Shown here: positions 35,250 through 46,268 of the stretch, in pieces
Position numbering within the stretch: position 1 is the stretch's first letter
How the letters are laid out: every line of letters begins with the position of its first letter
Origin: Amoeboaphelidium protococcarum
Lineage: Eukaryota; Aphelidiomycota; Aphelidea
Direction of reading: 5' to 3'
Length of the DNA stretch: 64,000 nt
Assembly (NCBI GenBank): GCA_023515745.1
Contig: JALECJ010000005.1
Span: 992,001-1,056,000 of the forward strand
The notes under the pieces: model-generated
Seen by the model: only the letters and a program-made list of their open reading frames with translations
Databases searched by the model: none
What the model was told of the DNA's origin: nothing
Translations under genes and position numbers: made by a program

Positions 35250-36998
35250 TCAACAAGTGCTACTGTTCAGGTTCAAAGAATCATCTTCAACATTGCTAAG
35301 TAGAAGAGAAGAGTTGGTGTCACCATCTGAAGATTCCAGCGTCGTTGGATGATCAGTATGCACAGCTTAATGCTCATTACAGAACGCCTGATTACACGAC
35401 ATACAATCAGCAATTTTCTCACCATTACACTGATGGCATATGGATAAATTCTCAGTGGAGATAGGCGCAGGAGCAACGACAGTAGGTAATGCTTCTTTCA
35501 AATGGTCCATTTGGAAACATGAGGCATGATTACGTTTTGCAACAGCTATCACATTGCCAGCGTAGGAGACGCGGTTGAATTCTGCGTTCATGCACATGGT
35601 GAGCGCCCGTTAGTATAAGGAACTCTCCAAGAGTTCAGCCGTTACCAAATTACCAGGCTTAACGGCTACGGCACGATTAAACTACTCCTCGGTAGAGTTA
35701 GGTAATTCTGAAAGAGCATGAAGCACTGCGATTGCTAGAAATGCACGTTGCGGATCTTCGGCATAGCAGAAAGTAGACCACGTTGGTAGCTTGGCATATA
35801 TATTTTAAGCGTTCTTTGAGTAACAGGACGCCATCCAATTGACTACGTAGCATTATCCAAACCAACCTTGACGGAATCTGGCCACCTCAGTGTAGCCCTC
35901 TTCAGACGCAATTAAGTTCTCCAATACGCGGCAGTCGGCTTCAAGCTGCGGCAAGTTCCACGCGCCAGTTGCCTTGTATAGCCTCGAGACCAGATCGGCT
36001 GCCACCTCCGGTGCATACATAGTCAGGAATACACAGCACAACAAGCCAATTTCTTGCGAGTAATGAGGTAGGCATAGTGCTCTCAATACAGATGCGACAA
36101 CCCCTTGAACGAGTTACCAACTTTCACTCGTCAAACCTCCCAGCAATCTGTTTACGTCTTTCCACAATAACTCAGCCCAAGAACCGATGGATTGAGGTGA
36201 TGTTATAGCTGACTTGAGCTCACGTATTGGAAGCACGCGAGGAAGCTGACTCAGCACCATCTCCATCTCCCATATGGCATCTGGCATACTCTAGGCGTCC
36301 GGCAAGTATACCGCAATGTTGGCACTGACTGTCATCACTGATTAGTACAAATTCACCACTTGACCATGCTTTGGCTACAGTGCATTTCCACTACTGGATA
36401 CCATCTACCCAGTATAGCTTACATTCTCTTGCAGTTTTGGCCTTACATGATCACTTTGCCCATCATTGGAAGTTGGGAGCACGTCATTAGATGGCAGCTT
36501 ATCAGCACTTCCCAGTTATGCATTCTGCGAATCTGACTTACCGTCTTCTTGACTACTTGCATGATGAGATTCTAATGACGCGTCGGACTTGGCTGGGAGA
36601 GTGGTGGTCTGAGGATCCTAAGAGGCTTTGACTTGGCGCTCCAGGCGTTTGAATGATTCCACAGCAAAGTCCTTGATAGGCGTGTCCAACTTCAACCTGC
36701 GAACGAATGGATACACAAACTCTATCCTAATGTCAGATGGTGATGCCCCCTTGTGCAACTTCATTGCTGCTTAGTACTGTTCACTTGCCTTCCATCTTTG
36801 CAGCTACTTTCGTGCTGCTTCATCATTGGTCCAGTTAGAGTCTGCTGATGGAAGCTTCCTCCACAATTTTGGCAGATTGACCAATCCTTCTGCTGTTGTC
36901 TGCAACTCAATATGGTCTAGATATTATGAAATCAGTCGTACATCTTCCTCTGATGCCTCTTCCAGAGCAAATTGATCAGTGGTGCTTTTGCCGGTCAT
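35250..36998 (-). CDS. Unknown protein, 582 aa, with B-box-like zinc finger
   Basis: The frame runs from ATG 36998 to TGA 35250-35252 without introns. The N-terminal half is mixed helical and low-complexity. The central part (about residues 240-460) is rich in Leu and Ala helices (LRALCLPHYSQEIGLLCCVF and similar) and could be an alpha-solenoid. Near residue 510 a small Cys/His cluster, CHQCNGEKIADCMSCNQAFC then NEH and HTDH, has B-box-type spacing, suggesting zinc binding. The C-terminus is acidic. I do not recognise an orthologue. The gene is flanked on both sides by copies of the TGGGACA repeat, so it may be lineage-specific. Confidence 0.7.
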
Positions 36999-37424
36999 GG
37001 TCAGTCAAATAGCGTTTTATACTAAGAGAAGACTAGAATTGCCCAAGTTGTGAAACGAATTGTCCGCTGGTAGCTCGTGAGGTATGGTTGGTGATTGACG
37101 ATTCAGCACTGGGGCTTTTTGTTCGACAGTTGCTGGATTTGATGCTCGCATGCAAATTGGAGTTTTTGTTGAAAAATTTGAGTGCTCTGAATATTTGAAT
37201 GTCGACTATTACTTTGCATGGCATGGTATGAGTTAGATGCTGGTAAGAATATCGTGCTTGCTGATGCTTTTTTGAGTCGCCCTTTACACTGTGCGAGGAA
37301 GGGACTACGGTTCTGTCCCAACACTTTCTGTATTGAGTGTTCGGGTGCTAAATATGGTCCAACTAATATGAAACTTTGAGTATCCAAATAGATTTGAATG
37401 TTTATATAGAACTAGTCTAGATGT
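36999..37424. other. Intergenic upstream of B-box-like gene
   Basis: I find no supported gene here. A minus-strand frame ending in TGA at 37103-37105 runs about 95 codons but begins without ATG and resembles nothing I know. Confidence 0.4.
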
Positions 37425-37826
37425 GCTCTTAATCAACTGTTTCATACACTCAACTGAAAGTGGGACAAATGTCGCACATCGCGTTTGGCCAACTGGGACA
37501 AATGTCCCACATGTTTGAATGGGACTTTTGAGTACTAAATTTCACTCAGCCGCAGTAACAATTCTTTAAGCAGGCTATTAAAATACTACTGGACATACAA
37601 GCAAGTAGTTAGCTGCTCTTAATCAACTCTTTCATACACTCAACTGAAAGTGGGACAAATGTCGCACATCGCGTTTGGCCAACTGGGACAAATGTCCCAC
37701 ATTTTTGAATGGGACTTTTGAGTACTAAATATGACTCGACCGCAGTAGTAAAAATTGAGCTGGCTATTTAAATACTATTGGACATACCAACAAGTAATTA
37801 GTTGTTCTTAATCAACTGTTTCATGT
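37425..37826. repeat. Tandem repeat, period about 190 bp, 2.1 copies
   Basis: The units start at 37425, 37615 and 37804 (last one partial) with the shared phrase GCTCTTAATCAACT then TTTCATACACTCAA. Each full unit contains AAGTGGGACAAATGTC, TCGCGTTTGGCCAACTGGGA, the near-palindrome TGGGACAAATGTCCCA, GGGACTTTTGAGTACTAAAT, and a GGACATAC end. The units differ by scattered substitutions and small indels. The dispersed copy at 34722-35060 belongs to the same family. Confidence 0.85.
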
Positions 37827-38085
37827 CCCTGTTGATGTTCATTGTATGAAAACCGTATGATTAAATGTAACTATTTGATTTAGTTTCGCGTTTGCCTGTA
37901 TATAATCCTGACTTTGTGTAATTACTTATATAATATTTCAATCTTCGATCTCTCAATTTTATAATCATCATACCCAGTGTGCGATTTGGCGCTTGATGAG
38001 GTGAAGCCTTTTCCTTTTAGAACACGATAAAATCTGTTTCACACCTTAACGATCACATTAAATTGTCCTCACAGATTATATCAAA

Positions 38086-38496
38086 ATGCCAGAATTCATT
38101 GATAAGAGTAGATACTATTCACCAGGTGATGAGTATATTGTTGAAGTAAGATATGAGAATGACGGCGACTTGGAAGGCTACGTGATCACCACTACATTGT
38201 AAATCATGGAGTTTAAGATTGATAATTACTAGTTTAGTACTGAAAGCTGGGGAGTTGATCTATCATTGGCTCAGGAATAATTTATTGATCGAAAGGTGAA
38301 AAAAGTAGGCTGGCTGGGTAGGGATGTCAAAGACGATGTAGGATATGTTCGTAGCGCGTCAATTGAGATGATACTGGAAGGAGATGGTGAGGACGATATC
38401 GCGGTTGATATTGATATCTACAATTGTCATAATGGCGCTTATCCTCATTCTTATTATGTCAAATGGGGATCATATGAAGATGAAGGTATTATATGA
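38086..38496 (+). CDS. Small protein of unknown family, tandem copy 1
   Basis: The frame is 136 aa, ATG 38086 to TGA 38494-38496, with TAA and TAG as Gln. It starts MPEFIDKSRYYSPGDEYIVE, and later has KVGWLGRDVKDD, an acidic DGEDDIAVDIDIYNCHNG, and SYYVKWGSYEDE. It is a clear paralogue of the next gene. No signal peptide or membrane segment. Alternating hydrophobic residues suggest a beta-sandwich of C2-like size; this is inference. The 5' flank is also shared with copy 2 (CTGTTTCACAC, GATCACATTAA), so the whole unit was duplicated. Confidence 0.75.
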
Positions 38497-38646
38497 AATA
38501 AAACGTGATATAACAACACGTGACCCTTAATCTAATGAGTTGTATGGTTGATGAAATTTTTACTCTTTTACTCTGAATGAAAACACGACAAAATACTGTT
38601 TCACACATTAAAGATCACATTAATCATTAACTATATTCACGCCCAA

Positions 38647-39078
38647 ATGCCAGAGTTTATTGATAAGAGTACATATCATTCACCGGGTGATGAGTATATT
38701 GTTGAAGTAAGATATCAGAATGACGGCGACTTTGAAGGTTGCGTGATTACTACCTCGTTGCAAACCATGGAGTTTTTGATATCCAGTTATAGAAATTGCT
38801 GTGAGGGTTGGGGAGTTGCGATGTCTCTAAACGAAGATGAGTTATTGAACAGAAAGGTGAAATATGTAGGCTGGTTAGGCAGAGGAGTCAGAGATCTCAT
38901 AGAGCCACATGATGATGAGTATTGCTATCACGCGCTGATCGAAATGATTCTGGAAGGTAATGAGAATGAAGGGGACGATATTGTGGTGGAAATTGATATT
39001 TACAATTGTCACAATGGCTATTACCATCACATGTATTTAGTCAAGTGGGGCCTTTACAAAGACAAAGACTAATTGTGA
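38647..39078 (+). CDS. Small protein of unknown family, tandem copy 2
   Basis: The frame is 143 aa, ATG 38647 to TGA 39076-39078; a TAA at 39070-39072 is read as Gln. It starts MPEFIDKSTYHSPGDEYIVE and keeps the order of copy 1: QNDGDFEGCVITTSLQ, KYVGWLGRGVRDL, IEMILEGNENEGDDIVVEID, IYNCHNG and YLVKWGLYKDKD. It is slightly longer, with an insert after GVRDL. The conserved blocks (SPGDEYIVEVRY, VGWLGR, YNCHNG, VKWG) mark the likely fold core. The two genes lie 150 bp apart in the same orientation. Confidence 0.8.
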
Positions 39079-39225
39079 TAATTAAATATGAAACTTAATT
39101 TATCTATTGAGCGCATGAATCTTTACGCATCATCTATCACGCTGATAAACGCATTAAAGAGCGCAAATGTATAGAGCCTGATAGACAAATTTTAAGAGCC
39201 AGACTTTTGAATTTTATCAGCCCAT

Positions 39226-39504
39226 TCAATCATTGAGATAAACCATTATAAAACTCGCAGTACGTCCGAAAGTTAGATTAGAGTCTTGATTGCAAAAAGT
39301 TATTGGCCAACGCAACCAACGCAAACCAGTCTTCATCAGACACCTTAAGTCCGTCGCGTGGCTTTCCAGCCATTCAATTTCGGGGGACCAGAGTAAAGCT
39401 ACAATTGCTGCTCTGGACCTTGTATCTTTCTGACGGTAATTCTCAATAAGAATGCGTAGATCATTCTCGTACTACTGGGATATTTCATAGATTTGGTCTT
39501 CCAT
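39226..39504 (-). CDS. Possible small protein, 92 aa
   Basis: ATG 39504 to TGA 39226-39228. It begins MEDQIYEISQQYENDLRILI, a plausible amphipathic helix, then RSRAAIVALLWSPEIEWLES. A second frame inside it (MAGKPRDGLKVSDEDWFALV) is also protein-like, so an unseen intron or an overlapping small gene is possible. I do not recognise either. It lies between the tandem pair and MMACHC. Confidence 0.35.
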
Positions 39505-39887
39505 CTTTTTCGTCTTAAGAATCGAATATCAGACTAGAAAACTTCGAATGGACAAGTTTGACCAACGACAACAGCTCCTACAGAGCCAACAACTTTCCAA
39601 GAAAATAGCTACACTCTATAAATTTCACTCGTTTTTTTGAATTCCATAAAAAAACAATAAAGTGCAGGTCCATTAGTACAGCTTCAGCGTGTATGTATTG
39701 AGCGATCAACCTTGTAATCAAGTGTTCATATTACATCTTCATGCTTTGTATTAAGCAACACCTTCGTGTTTATTTTCTTCACCACACGCGTAGTGTTTTG
39801 AGTTTTCAATTTGGTTGAAGTTAAAGCTAGAGTGAATGCATCCTTCTCTCAGTTCAAGAATATATCCCGAATTTAAGACGATTTTGA
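39505..39887. other. Intergenic upstream of MMACHC
   Basis: These 383 bp are AT-rich, with one ACGCGT (39786-39791) 97 bp before the MMACHC start. I see no gene. Confidence 0.45.
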
Positions 39888-40610
39888 ATGCATCGTGCTA
39901 TACTAAAATTAAAACAACACCACTTGCTGACACATTCTGTAACTGTCGTACCGTAGACTTAAGAATATAGATCTATTAAGTAGCTAATTGGGCAATTTGC
40001 AATCTTCAATCAATTGCTATCCTCTAACAAGACATTAAATCTTCACCTGGTGTACAATACTTGCGCCTACTGGCAAAGATTTGAAGATCACCTTAGAATT
40101 TAAAACGCAGCAGTTCCTCAATATCTGCAGATTGAAAAGAATCCTTTCGACAAGTCTATAGAATTCAATTTACAGCAGGCTGTTGATGCTGAATTACTGA
40201 ACCAATCTGCGCTTAGTCACAAGAAATACTGCACCGTGGAGAATTAATTCGAGTACGTTCCGTTCCAAAGACTTGCTTAAGCGACTGGACTCGCCTACCT
40301 CCACCCCACTTCTCATCTTTGTGTTCACCCCACGTATGGGCCTTGGATAAGTCTACGCGCCATCATAGTTGAATAAAGTTTTGACTGGCAGTATGGTGAA
40401 ATATCTCCGTATGTTAGCAAGATCTAATTAGTTTAGTAAAAGTTGGATCTATTGCGTATAACTAATGATTTCAAAGATCCTCTTTCTATTCGTCTTTAGA
40501 TTGAGTAAATGGACTCTACATGGCGGCAATATAGATTCTCATAGTAAATGTTGCGATATCATTATAACAAGGATGTGGATGTACTCAGGAACATTGTCGT
40601 CGATTAATGA
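39888..40610 (+). CDS. MMACHC: MMACHC-like cobalamin-processing protein
   Basis: In animals this protein (CblC) removes the upper ligand of cobalamin and hands the vitamin to methionine synthase and methylmalonyl-CoA mutase. The frame is 240 aa, ATG 39888 to TGA 40608-40610, almost invisible in a standard-code reading because it holds many TAA and TAG codons. The segment ATGLAYLHPTSHLCVHPTYG then PWISLRAIIV matches the family core (AxxVAGAAYYYQ..ICIHPRFGGWFAIRGVV in animals), and the N-terminal FAIFNQLL and LNLHLVYNTCAYWQRF parts match VAWYNELL and the next strand. The C-terminal WRQYRFSQQMLRYHYN parallels the later helix. The animal Pro-rich tail is absent. The family assignment is from pattern memory; a profile search would settle it. 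Confidence 0.8.
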
Positions 40611-40766
40611 TGTAGATGATGAAACGTGAGACGGATGCGCGACCCAGAATTTTTGTTTCAGATCTAAGTGTTTGAAACTGTTTCTTTTTGTTTCACCTTT
40701 CCTTATCGTCTTCCTTATAACCATCTCACACTACATACAACTATAAATTTATTCATAATAATAGAT

Positions 40767-43700
40767 ATGCCTGCGACTATAAAATTTGGTCCATAGTATA
40801 TTCAAATTGATAAAGACAAGAAGCGTCAGTTAGTAGATGCACTCTCCAATGACTCGGTCAACTCAAGAACTGTGTAAGAGTTGTTGATTTAGACTAGTTC
40901 TGCTTCAACTTCAGGCAAGAAGCTGATAGATATCGATATTAGACTGGATGAATTCGGCAATACTCTACTTCATTTGGCTATACAATAGTAGGATTTGAAT
41001 TTCTTGTAAGTCCTTCTGCTCAAAGGTGCGAATCCTAATGTATGTAATCTCGGTGGCTGTTCCCCTCTGAAATTGTCCAAGTTGATGGAGTTCAGATCAG
41101 CTTATAATTGTCTTTTGAGACATGGAGCTCTGGAATGGCTTGATGATAAATAATCTTAGTTTGAAAGAGTTGATAATAGTCTGTGTTTAGCTGATCAGAA
41201 ATTATCATTGCTCATGGTCAATGAGAAGAGAAAATAGAGTGGTGGCTCTGCTTCTTCTCTCGGCACAGTGAGAATTCGGGAACCATCATACTATGGCTCT
41301 GATGTTACGAACGGGGCTTTTATTGGACTAACTTAGTTTAGTCGTGTTATTGAAACTGGTAATATGGATATAGATACATCTGATGCTTATGGGCAATCGT
41401 CATTGATGAAAGCTGCTAATAGGGGACAATTGAAGGTGGTTGCCTATTTGATGTAAAAAGGTGCGGATGCATTAGAATTGACAGATATACATGGATATAA
41501 TGCTTTAATATGGTCATGTCTTGGTGGTCATGTTGAGTCTGTGGCTTACATTATTCAGATGGCATAGTAGAAGGTGGGCTCCAGCGTTTTGATTTAGTAT
41601 CTTAACAAGGAATATGGAAAAGCTAGCAATAGTGGTGGCTGTAGTTTGACGCCTATAATTGCTGCCACTTATTCCAATTGTCTCAAACTTGTTTAATTTC
41701 TTCTTCAAATTGGATGTAATCCTAAATAGAAAGCTGGAAACTTGGATGCTTTGAATGTAGCCATGCTCATTGGTGCAGGTGATATAGCAAAGGAGATTAT
41801 CAGAATCTCTGGCTAGTAGGTAGTGTCGATTACGGCACATCAATTGAACACTATTGTAGTTAATTTTGTGGGGCTATCAGATCGGGCATTGTAGAGCACT
41901 GGCGCTTTGTACCGTGACTCTCCTTTCCAATCTTTATTTGAGCAGATCAAGTCTGGAACAGATGATATAGATTACAAAGAAATGGGAAAATAGTTGAACA
42001 TATTGTCTTTATTCTCTGCTGGTAGCGCAACTTGCAAACCACCAGTTGCCCCTCTTATGGATGAAGTCAGTCAGTTATTAGATTTCAAAGTCGCTGGTGA
42101 ATACTCTGATGTTTGCACCGTGATTGTTAAAATGTTCCATCCTGTTGGATCAGTTTTGAATAGATAGCTGTATTTGCATTTGAAAGAAGTGCTCTCTCTG
42201 ATCAAAGCAAGTAACGAGGCTAATAAAGCTGAGTATGTGGTCATCTCTGGAAAGGCCGTGTCGGAAGGCAGTGAATTGATTCGTCAAATTGAGACTTGGC
42301 TCGATAAGAAGGATCTTGACGAAAAGGGAAAAGTACAGTATAGTTTGTTCAAGTCAACTTGTCTTCACATTAAAATTAGGGAGCTTTGCAAGCAGCTAAG
42401 GAATGATCATTTAAAGCAGATGCTGTTAAGCACAAGAATCGCCGTTGGTGCTTGGCCTCCAGTTGACGCTGTCAAAAATATGATTTAGTCTGCGCTAGCT
42501 GTTAGTCAGTGTTCTTTTACACTGGTGGGTCTTTGCAATGCGTCTGGACATTGGCCGATATAGAGTTTTAATCTGAGCGAGTTTAAAGTCACTGGCGAAG
42601 TCCAAGCTTAGTCCCCTATTAAGAATATGAACACAGAGAACAAAGTCAGAGGAATGAGTTACTCAGACTATTAGCGTCAGGCTGAGTCTAAGATTTTAGA
42701 TTAGATCGTTGCTTAAAAATCTGTAAATTCGCCTGCTTAAGTGTCAACAGATTCTCGTTCGACGCCGATGTCGCCCACCTCTCCTCTTCCGGCAAATGGT
42801 GGTACTCAAAATCCGCAAGATCAAGCTTTTTTTAGTTCAATTGATAACTGGGTCAGGTAGTTTGTTTAATGTGTCCAGAAGCTTAAGGCGGCTAAAGATT
42901 AGGATTTAAAGAGCGAATATGTTGTCCATGCGTCTGCTGCTTACACCAAGTGTGATGGTTTAATCGATGAAGTCCGTCCTTATTATCTATTCCGCGATGT
43001 GTCCATGTCTTTTATTGTTAATCCTGAAGTAAGTAGAACTCCGTTTCAAATTATGTTGCGTGACTTTTAAACAAGCATTTTAATGCTCTCTGATCAGATT
43101 ATTTTGAATGCAAAGCTGGCCAGTGGTATTTGGCCTCCTCAGAATGCTGCCACGGATATGTTGATGTCCACTAAGCCCGTCATTGAGAAAGTTAAAGAAT
43201 TGGTGTCATATGTTTAACTGGCGTGTAACATCATCAGATAGACTGAAAGTGAAGAACGTACTAAAATGGAATCGTTTATGAAGGATTGGGTTTAAAATTA
43301 GAATGTTCGTAATCTGTTCAATTAGTGGGAGAAGTTGGCGTTGGCGTCATTGAAAAGTGATGAAGATTTGACTCAATAAGAGTTGTCAGAGTATGAGAAG
43401 AAACTGCTAGAAGATTCTGAAGATGGTCTTTTATTTGAGGTGAAGGATGGCAAAAGTATTATTAAGGGCGGAAAATTGCCAAAGTTGGTTGAGCGACTTG
43501 TTGATCACAACCTGCCTGACAATGAGTATCGAAACATTTTTCTGTTGAACTTCAGTTCATTCACTTCGGCAGGTGATTTATTGGATTTGCTGATTAAGAG
43601 ATATGATATATCGCCAACCTATGGCCTGGACTAGAGAAGTTTCGAGATTTATGTTAATAAGAAGATTGTTCCCATCAGACTGAGGATATTGAATTTATTG

Positions 43701-44732
43701 AAGATCTGGGCGAACAAGTATCCGCAGGACTTCTTGAGAAGTAAAGATTTTTTGGATAAGAGCATTGTGTTCGTGGAGAGTAAAATTTGTCTAGATTTTG
43801 GTGAGGCGGCATCTCAACTGTTGGATCTGCTTCGTAATGGACTTTCTTCTTTATAACCACAGCGCGTGGTATTAAATGAAGGCACTCTTGTCAATCCTCC
43901 GAAGCCGTTACTGCCGAAAAATGTTTCATTATTGGATGTCGGATCTATATTGAAGTCTGGATAATTTGGGTTCCTGGAGCTGGATCCCATTGAGATTGCA
44001 CGTTAATTGACTCTGCTGGATTCTGCGGCCCTGGGTGAAGTTTAACCAAAAGAGTTGATAAATCTTGCGTGGGAGAAGAAGGACAAATCTGTAATGAGTC
44101 CTAATGTCACAAAGATGATTAGAAATACCAATGACTTGACGTTTTGGGTTGTAACTCTTATTGTCACTACTGCAGACATTAAGACGCGTGTTTAAATTAT
44201 CAAGTATGTGATTTAGATTGCGCAGGCATGTTTGGAGTTGAACAATTTCAACTCACTGACCTCCATCGTGGCTGCGCTCTCTCAAGGACCTGTGTATAGA
44301 ATGTCCAAGACTTGGAAACTATTTCGCAAGTAATACGCTAAGATTAGTGATATGTATAACGAATTGTCTGAAATTGTCAGTGCCAAAGGTTAGTACGCGC
44401 AATATCGTGCCAAGCTGAAAGCCTCTTCTCCCCCTCTGGTCCCCTTCCTTGGTGTCCTGCTCACTGACTTGTCATTCGTAGACTTGGGTAATCCAGACTA
44501 TCTGCCGGAATCTAACTTTATCAATTACGAGAAGAGAAGGAAAACATCTAACATAATTGATGATATGTTAAAGTACTAGCAGTACAAATTTAATCTGGTA
44601 GAGGTGCCAGCTATTAGTGAGATGATCAAGAATTTGGGAGCTAACGGGTGGCTCGATGAGAAGGCGTTCTACGAGAAGAGTCTTGCCAGTGAACCCAGAG
44701 AAGAAGAGAATTCCGATGATGATAACAATTGA
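40767..44732 (+). CDS. Ankyrin-repeat Ras guanine-nucleotide exchange factor
   Basis: The frame is 1321 aa, ATG 40767 to TGA 44730-44732. Ankyrin repeats occupy about residues 54-345 (GNTLLHLAIQQQDLNFLQVL, YGQSSLMKAANRGQLKVVAY, GYNALIWSCLGGHVESVAYI and a further repeat). A helical middle region contains two similar segments (TRIAVGAWPPVDAVKNM near 560 and AKLASGIWPPQNAATDM near 790), apparently an internal duplication. A RasGEF N domain lies at about 885-1010 (NEYRNIFLLNFSSFTSAGDL). The catalytic CDC25-type domain lies at about 1065-1310: FLELDPIEIARQLTLLDSAA, NDLTFWVVTLIV, NFNSLTSIVAALSQGPVYRM, VPFLGVLLTDLSFVDLGNPD. It should load GTP onto a Ras-type GTPase. A RasGAP is encoded 13 kb away. 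Confidence 0.95.
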
Positions 44733-44824
44733 ATGTGCTGCTATAATTTGATGTTGATTTTGTAATGTTTGATATCTTCAGTAAACCTTTATTTATCAAA
44801 ATTATCGCGTGATCCTTTGTAAAA

Positions 44825-44959
44825 ATGCCTCGCTAAAGTCACGTTGCCGTTTCAGCTTTCTCTCTCATTGTTCTGTCTCCTTTACAATAAATTCAACAAT
44901 CTTCAGAACAATACATAGCGCAAATTTACAGTCATTGCGGCATTGAATATGACGGTTGA
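44825..44959 (+). promoter_or_regulatory. Upstream ORF overlapping the Sec14-like start
   Basis: ATG 44825 opens a 44-codon frame (TAA and TAG as Gln) that ends at TGA 44957-44959. It overlaps the main ATG (44949) in a different frame. An overlapping uORF would usually lower translation of the main frame if the transcript begins before 44825. Confidence 0.35.
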
Positions 44960-45908
44960 AAGTACGACTTCTATTCCAATTCTATAATGTAAGCAGAATT
45001 AAGTACCAGTCTTTGTCGAATCTAAAGTATTGGACGATGAAGAGTTGAGCAAGTTGGAGTAATTCAAAGCGATGTAGCCATGGAAGGCTGCTTCCAATGA
45101 GCCAAAGGACGACCGTGTCCGTAACAAAGAGTTTGATGTTTACATTGAGGACACTGCGGATGTTGATGATGAATACTGGTAGTCGTATTTTAGAGATTTC
45201 TGCAATGATGCATGTCTGTTGAGATACCTGCGCGCTAACAACTGGCAAGTCGAAGATGCCTACCGCTGTCTTGATTTAACTTTACAGTGGAGAAAACATT
45301 ATCGCCCACACTTGATTAGACCGGAGTAGGTGTATGAAAATGCATCTTGTGGTAAAGTGTATCTTAATGGTTTTGACAAGGAGGGTCGATGCATTCTCTA
45401 TCTCAGAAATCACTTGGAGAGTAGTAATGATCACGCGATGAATATTAGACATTTGCTATTTCAGGCTGAGAAGGCAATTTAACTGATGGATCAGGCTGGA
45501 CAGGGAGCAGAGAAGTTGGTACTCATTTTCGACTTTAGCAAGTACTCTGCTTCTAATTCTGTACCGATGCATGTGGCGAAACATTTCTTGCACCTATTTG
45601 CCACTCACTATCCCGAGCGTTTGGGCGTTATGTTTGCTTGCGATGCTCCATGGTATTTTTCGATGTTTTACAAATTGATCAGTCCGTTTATTCATCCAGT
45701 TACCAAGAGCAAGATTCGATTTGTTCAAATATCTCAGATGGAAAAGATTTCCCCTGATTAAGAGAGTACATCAATCTGGGCCAACATACTAAACTATGTA
45801 GATAAAGACACGCTTGAAGTTGAATTCCGAGGTGATTTCGATTTTAAATATGATCACTAGCTGTACTGGAAATCCCTGCTCGACGCGACTTGTTCTCAAC
45901 AAGGCTGA
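44949..45908 (+). CDS. Sec14-like (CRAL-TRIO) lipid-binding protein
   Basis: The frame is 319 aa, ATG 44949 to TGA 45906-45908. An N-terminal CRAL-TRIO helical region (ACLLRYLRANNWQVEDAYRC near residue 95) precedes the lipid-binding domain: GKVYLNGFDKEGRCILYLR, KLVLIFDFSKYSASNSVPMH, FATHYPERLGVMFACDAPWY, FSMFYKLISPFIHPVTKSKI. These are standard Sec14 landmarks, including the HYPERL segment. Such proteins exchange phosphatidylinositol and other lipids between membranes. No membrane segment is seen. A 44-codon uORF overlaps the start. Confidence 0.93.
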
Positions 45909-46268
45909 AACAATGTACGTATTATTCTGTGAGTGAGAATACGTGTTATTCAATTACAAAATATCACGAAAATTAAATAAATTATTAAAAAATTTGAAAT
46001 GCATTTAGAGTGAACAAAGAATTTAGAACATTTGCCAGTAATCACGAGATGATGTTTGCGTGACTGTCATTCATCTGCACAGTGCTGGATGATGAACCAA
46101 CGATAATGTTCTCCAATCGCGTTTCAGCTCGGTAAATGTGAACGAATTGATCGGATCAAGCCGACGGCGACGGATTTCCCTCTTATTTCTGCGCATTTCT
46201 TTTTGTGCTGGTCATTTCACCTGACAATTGTCGCAGTGCTTACATTTTAATTTTATTAAATATTTCAG
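45909..46268. other. Intergenic before the P58IPK-type gene
   Basis: In these 360 bp a TTTCAG directly precedes the next ATG and could be a 5'-UTR splice acceptor, but all other introns here end in TGTAG. Nothing else was recognised. Confidence 0.4.

Noticed and set aside
46133-46268. A 5' intron ending in TTTCAG directly before the P58IPK-type ATG
   Set aside because: All supported introns end in TGTAG and are 51-70 bp; this would be 136 bp with a different acceptor. No upstream exon in frame is needed because the ATG already gives a signal sequence.
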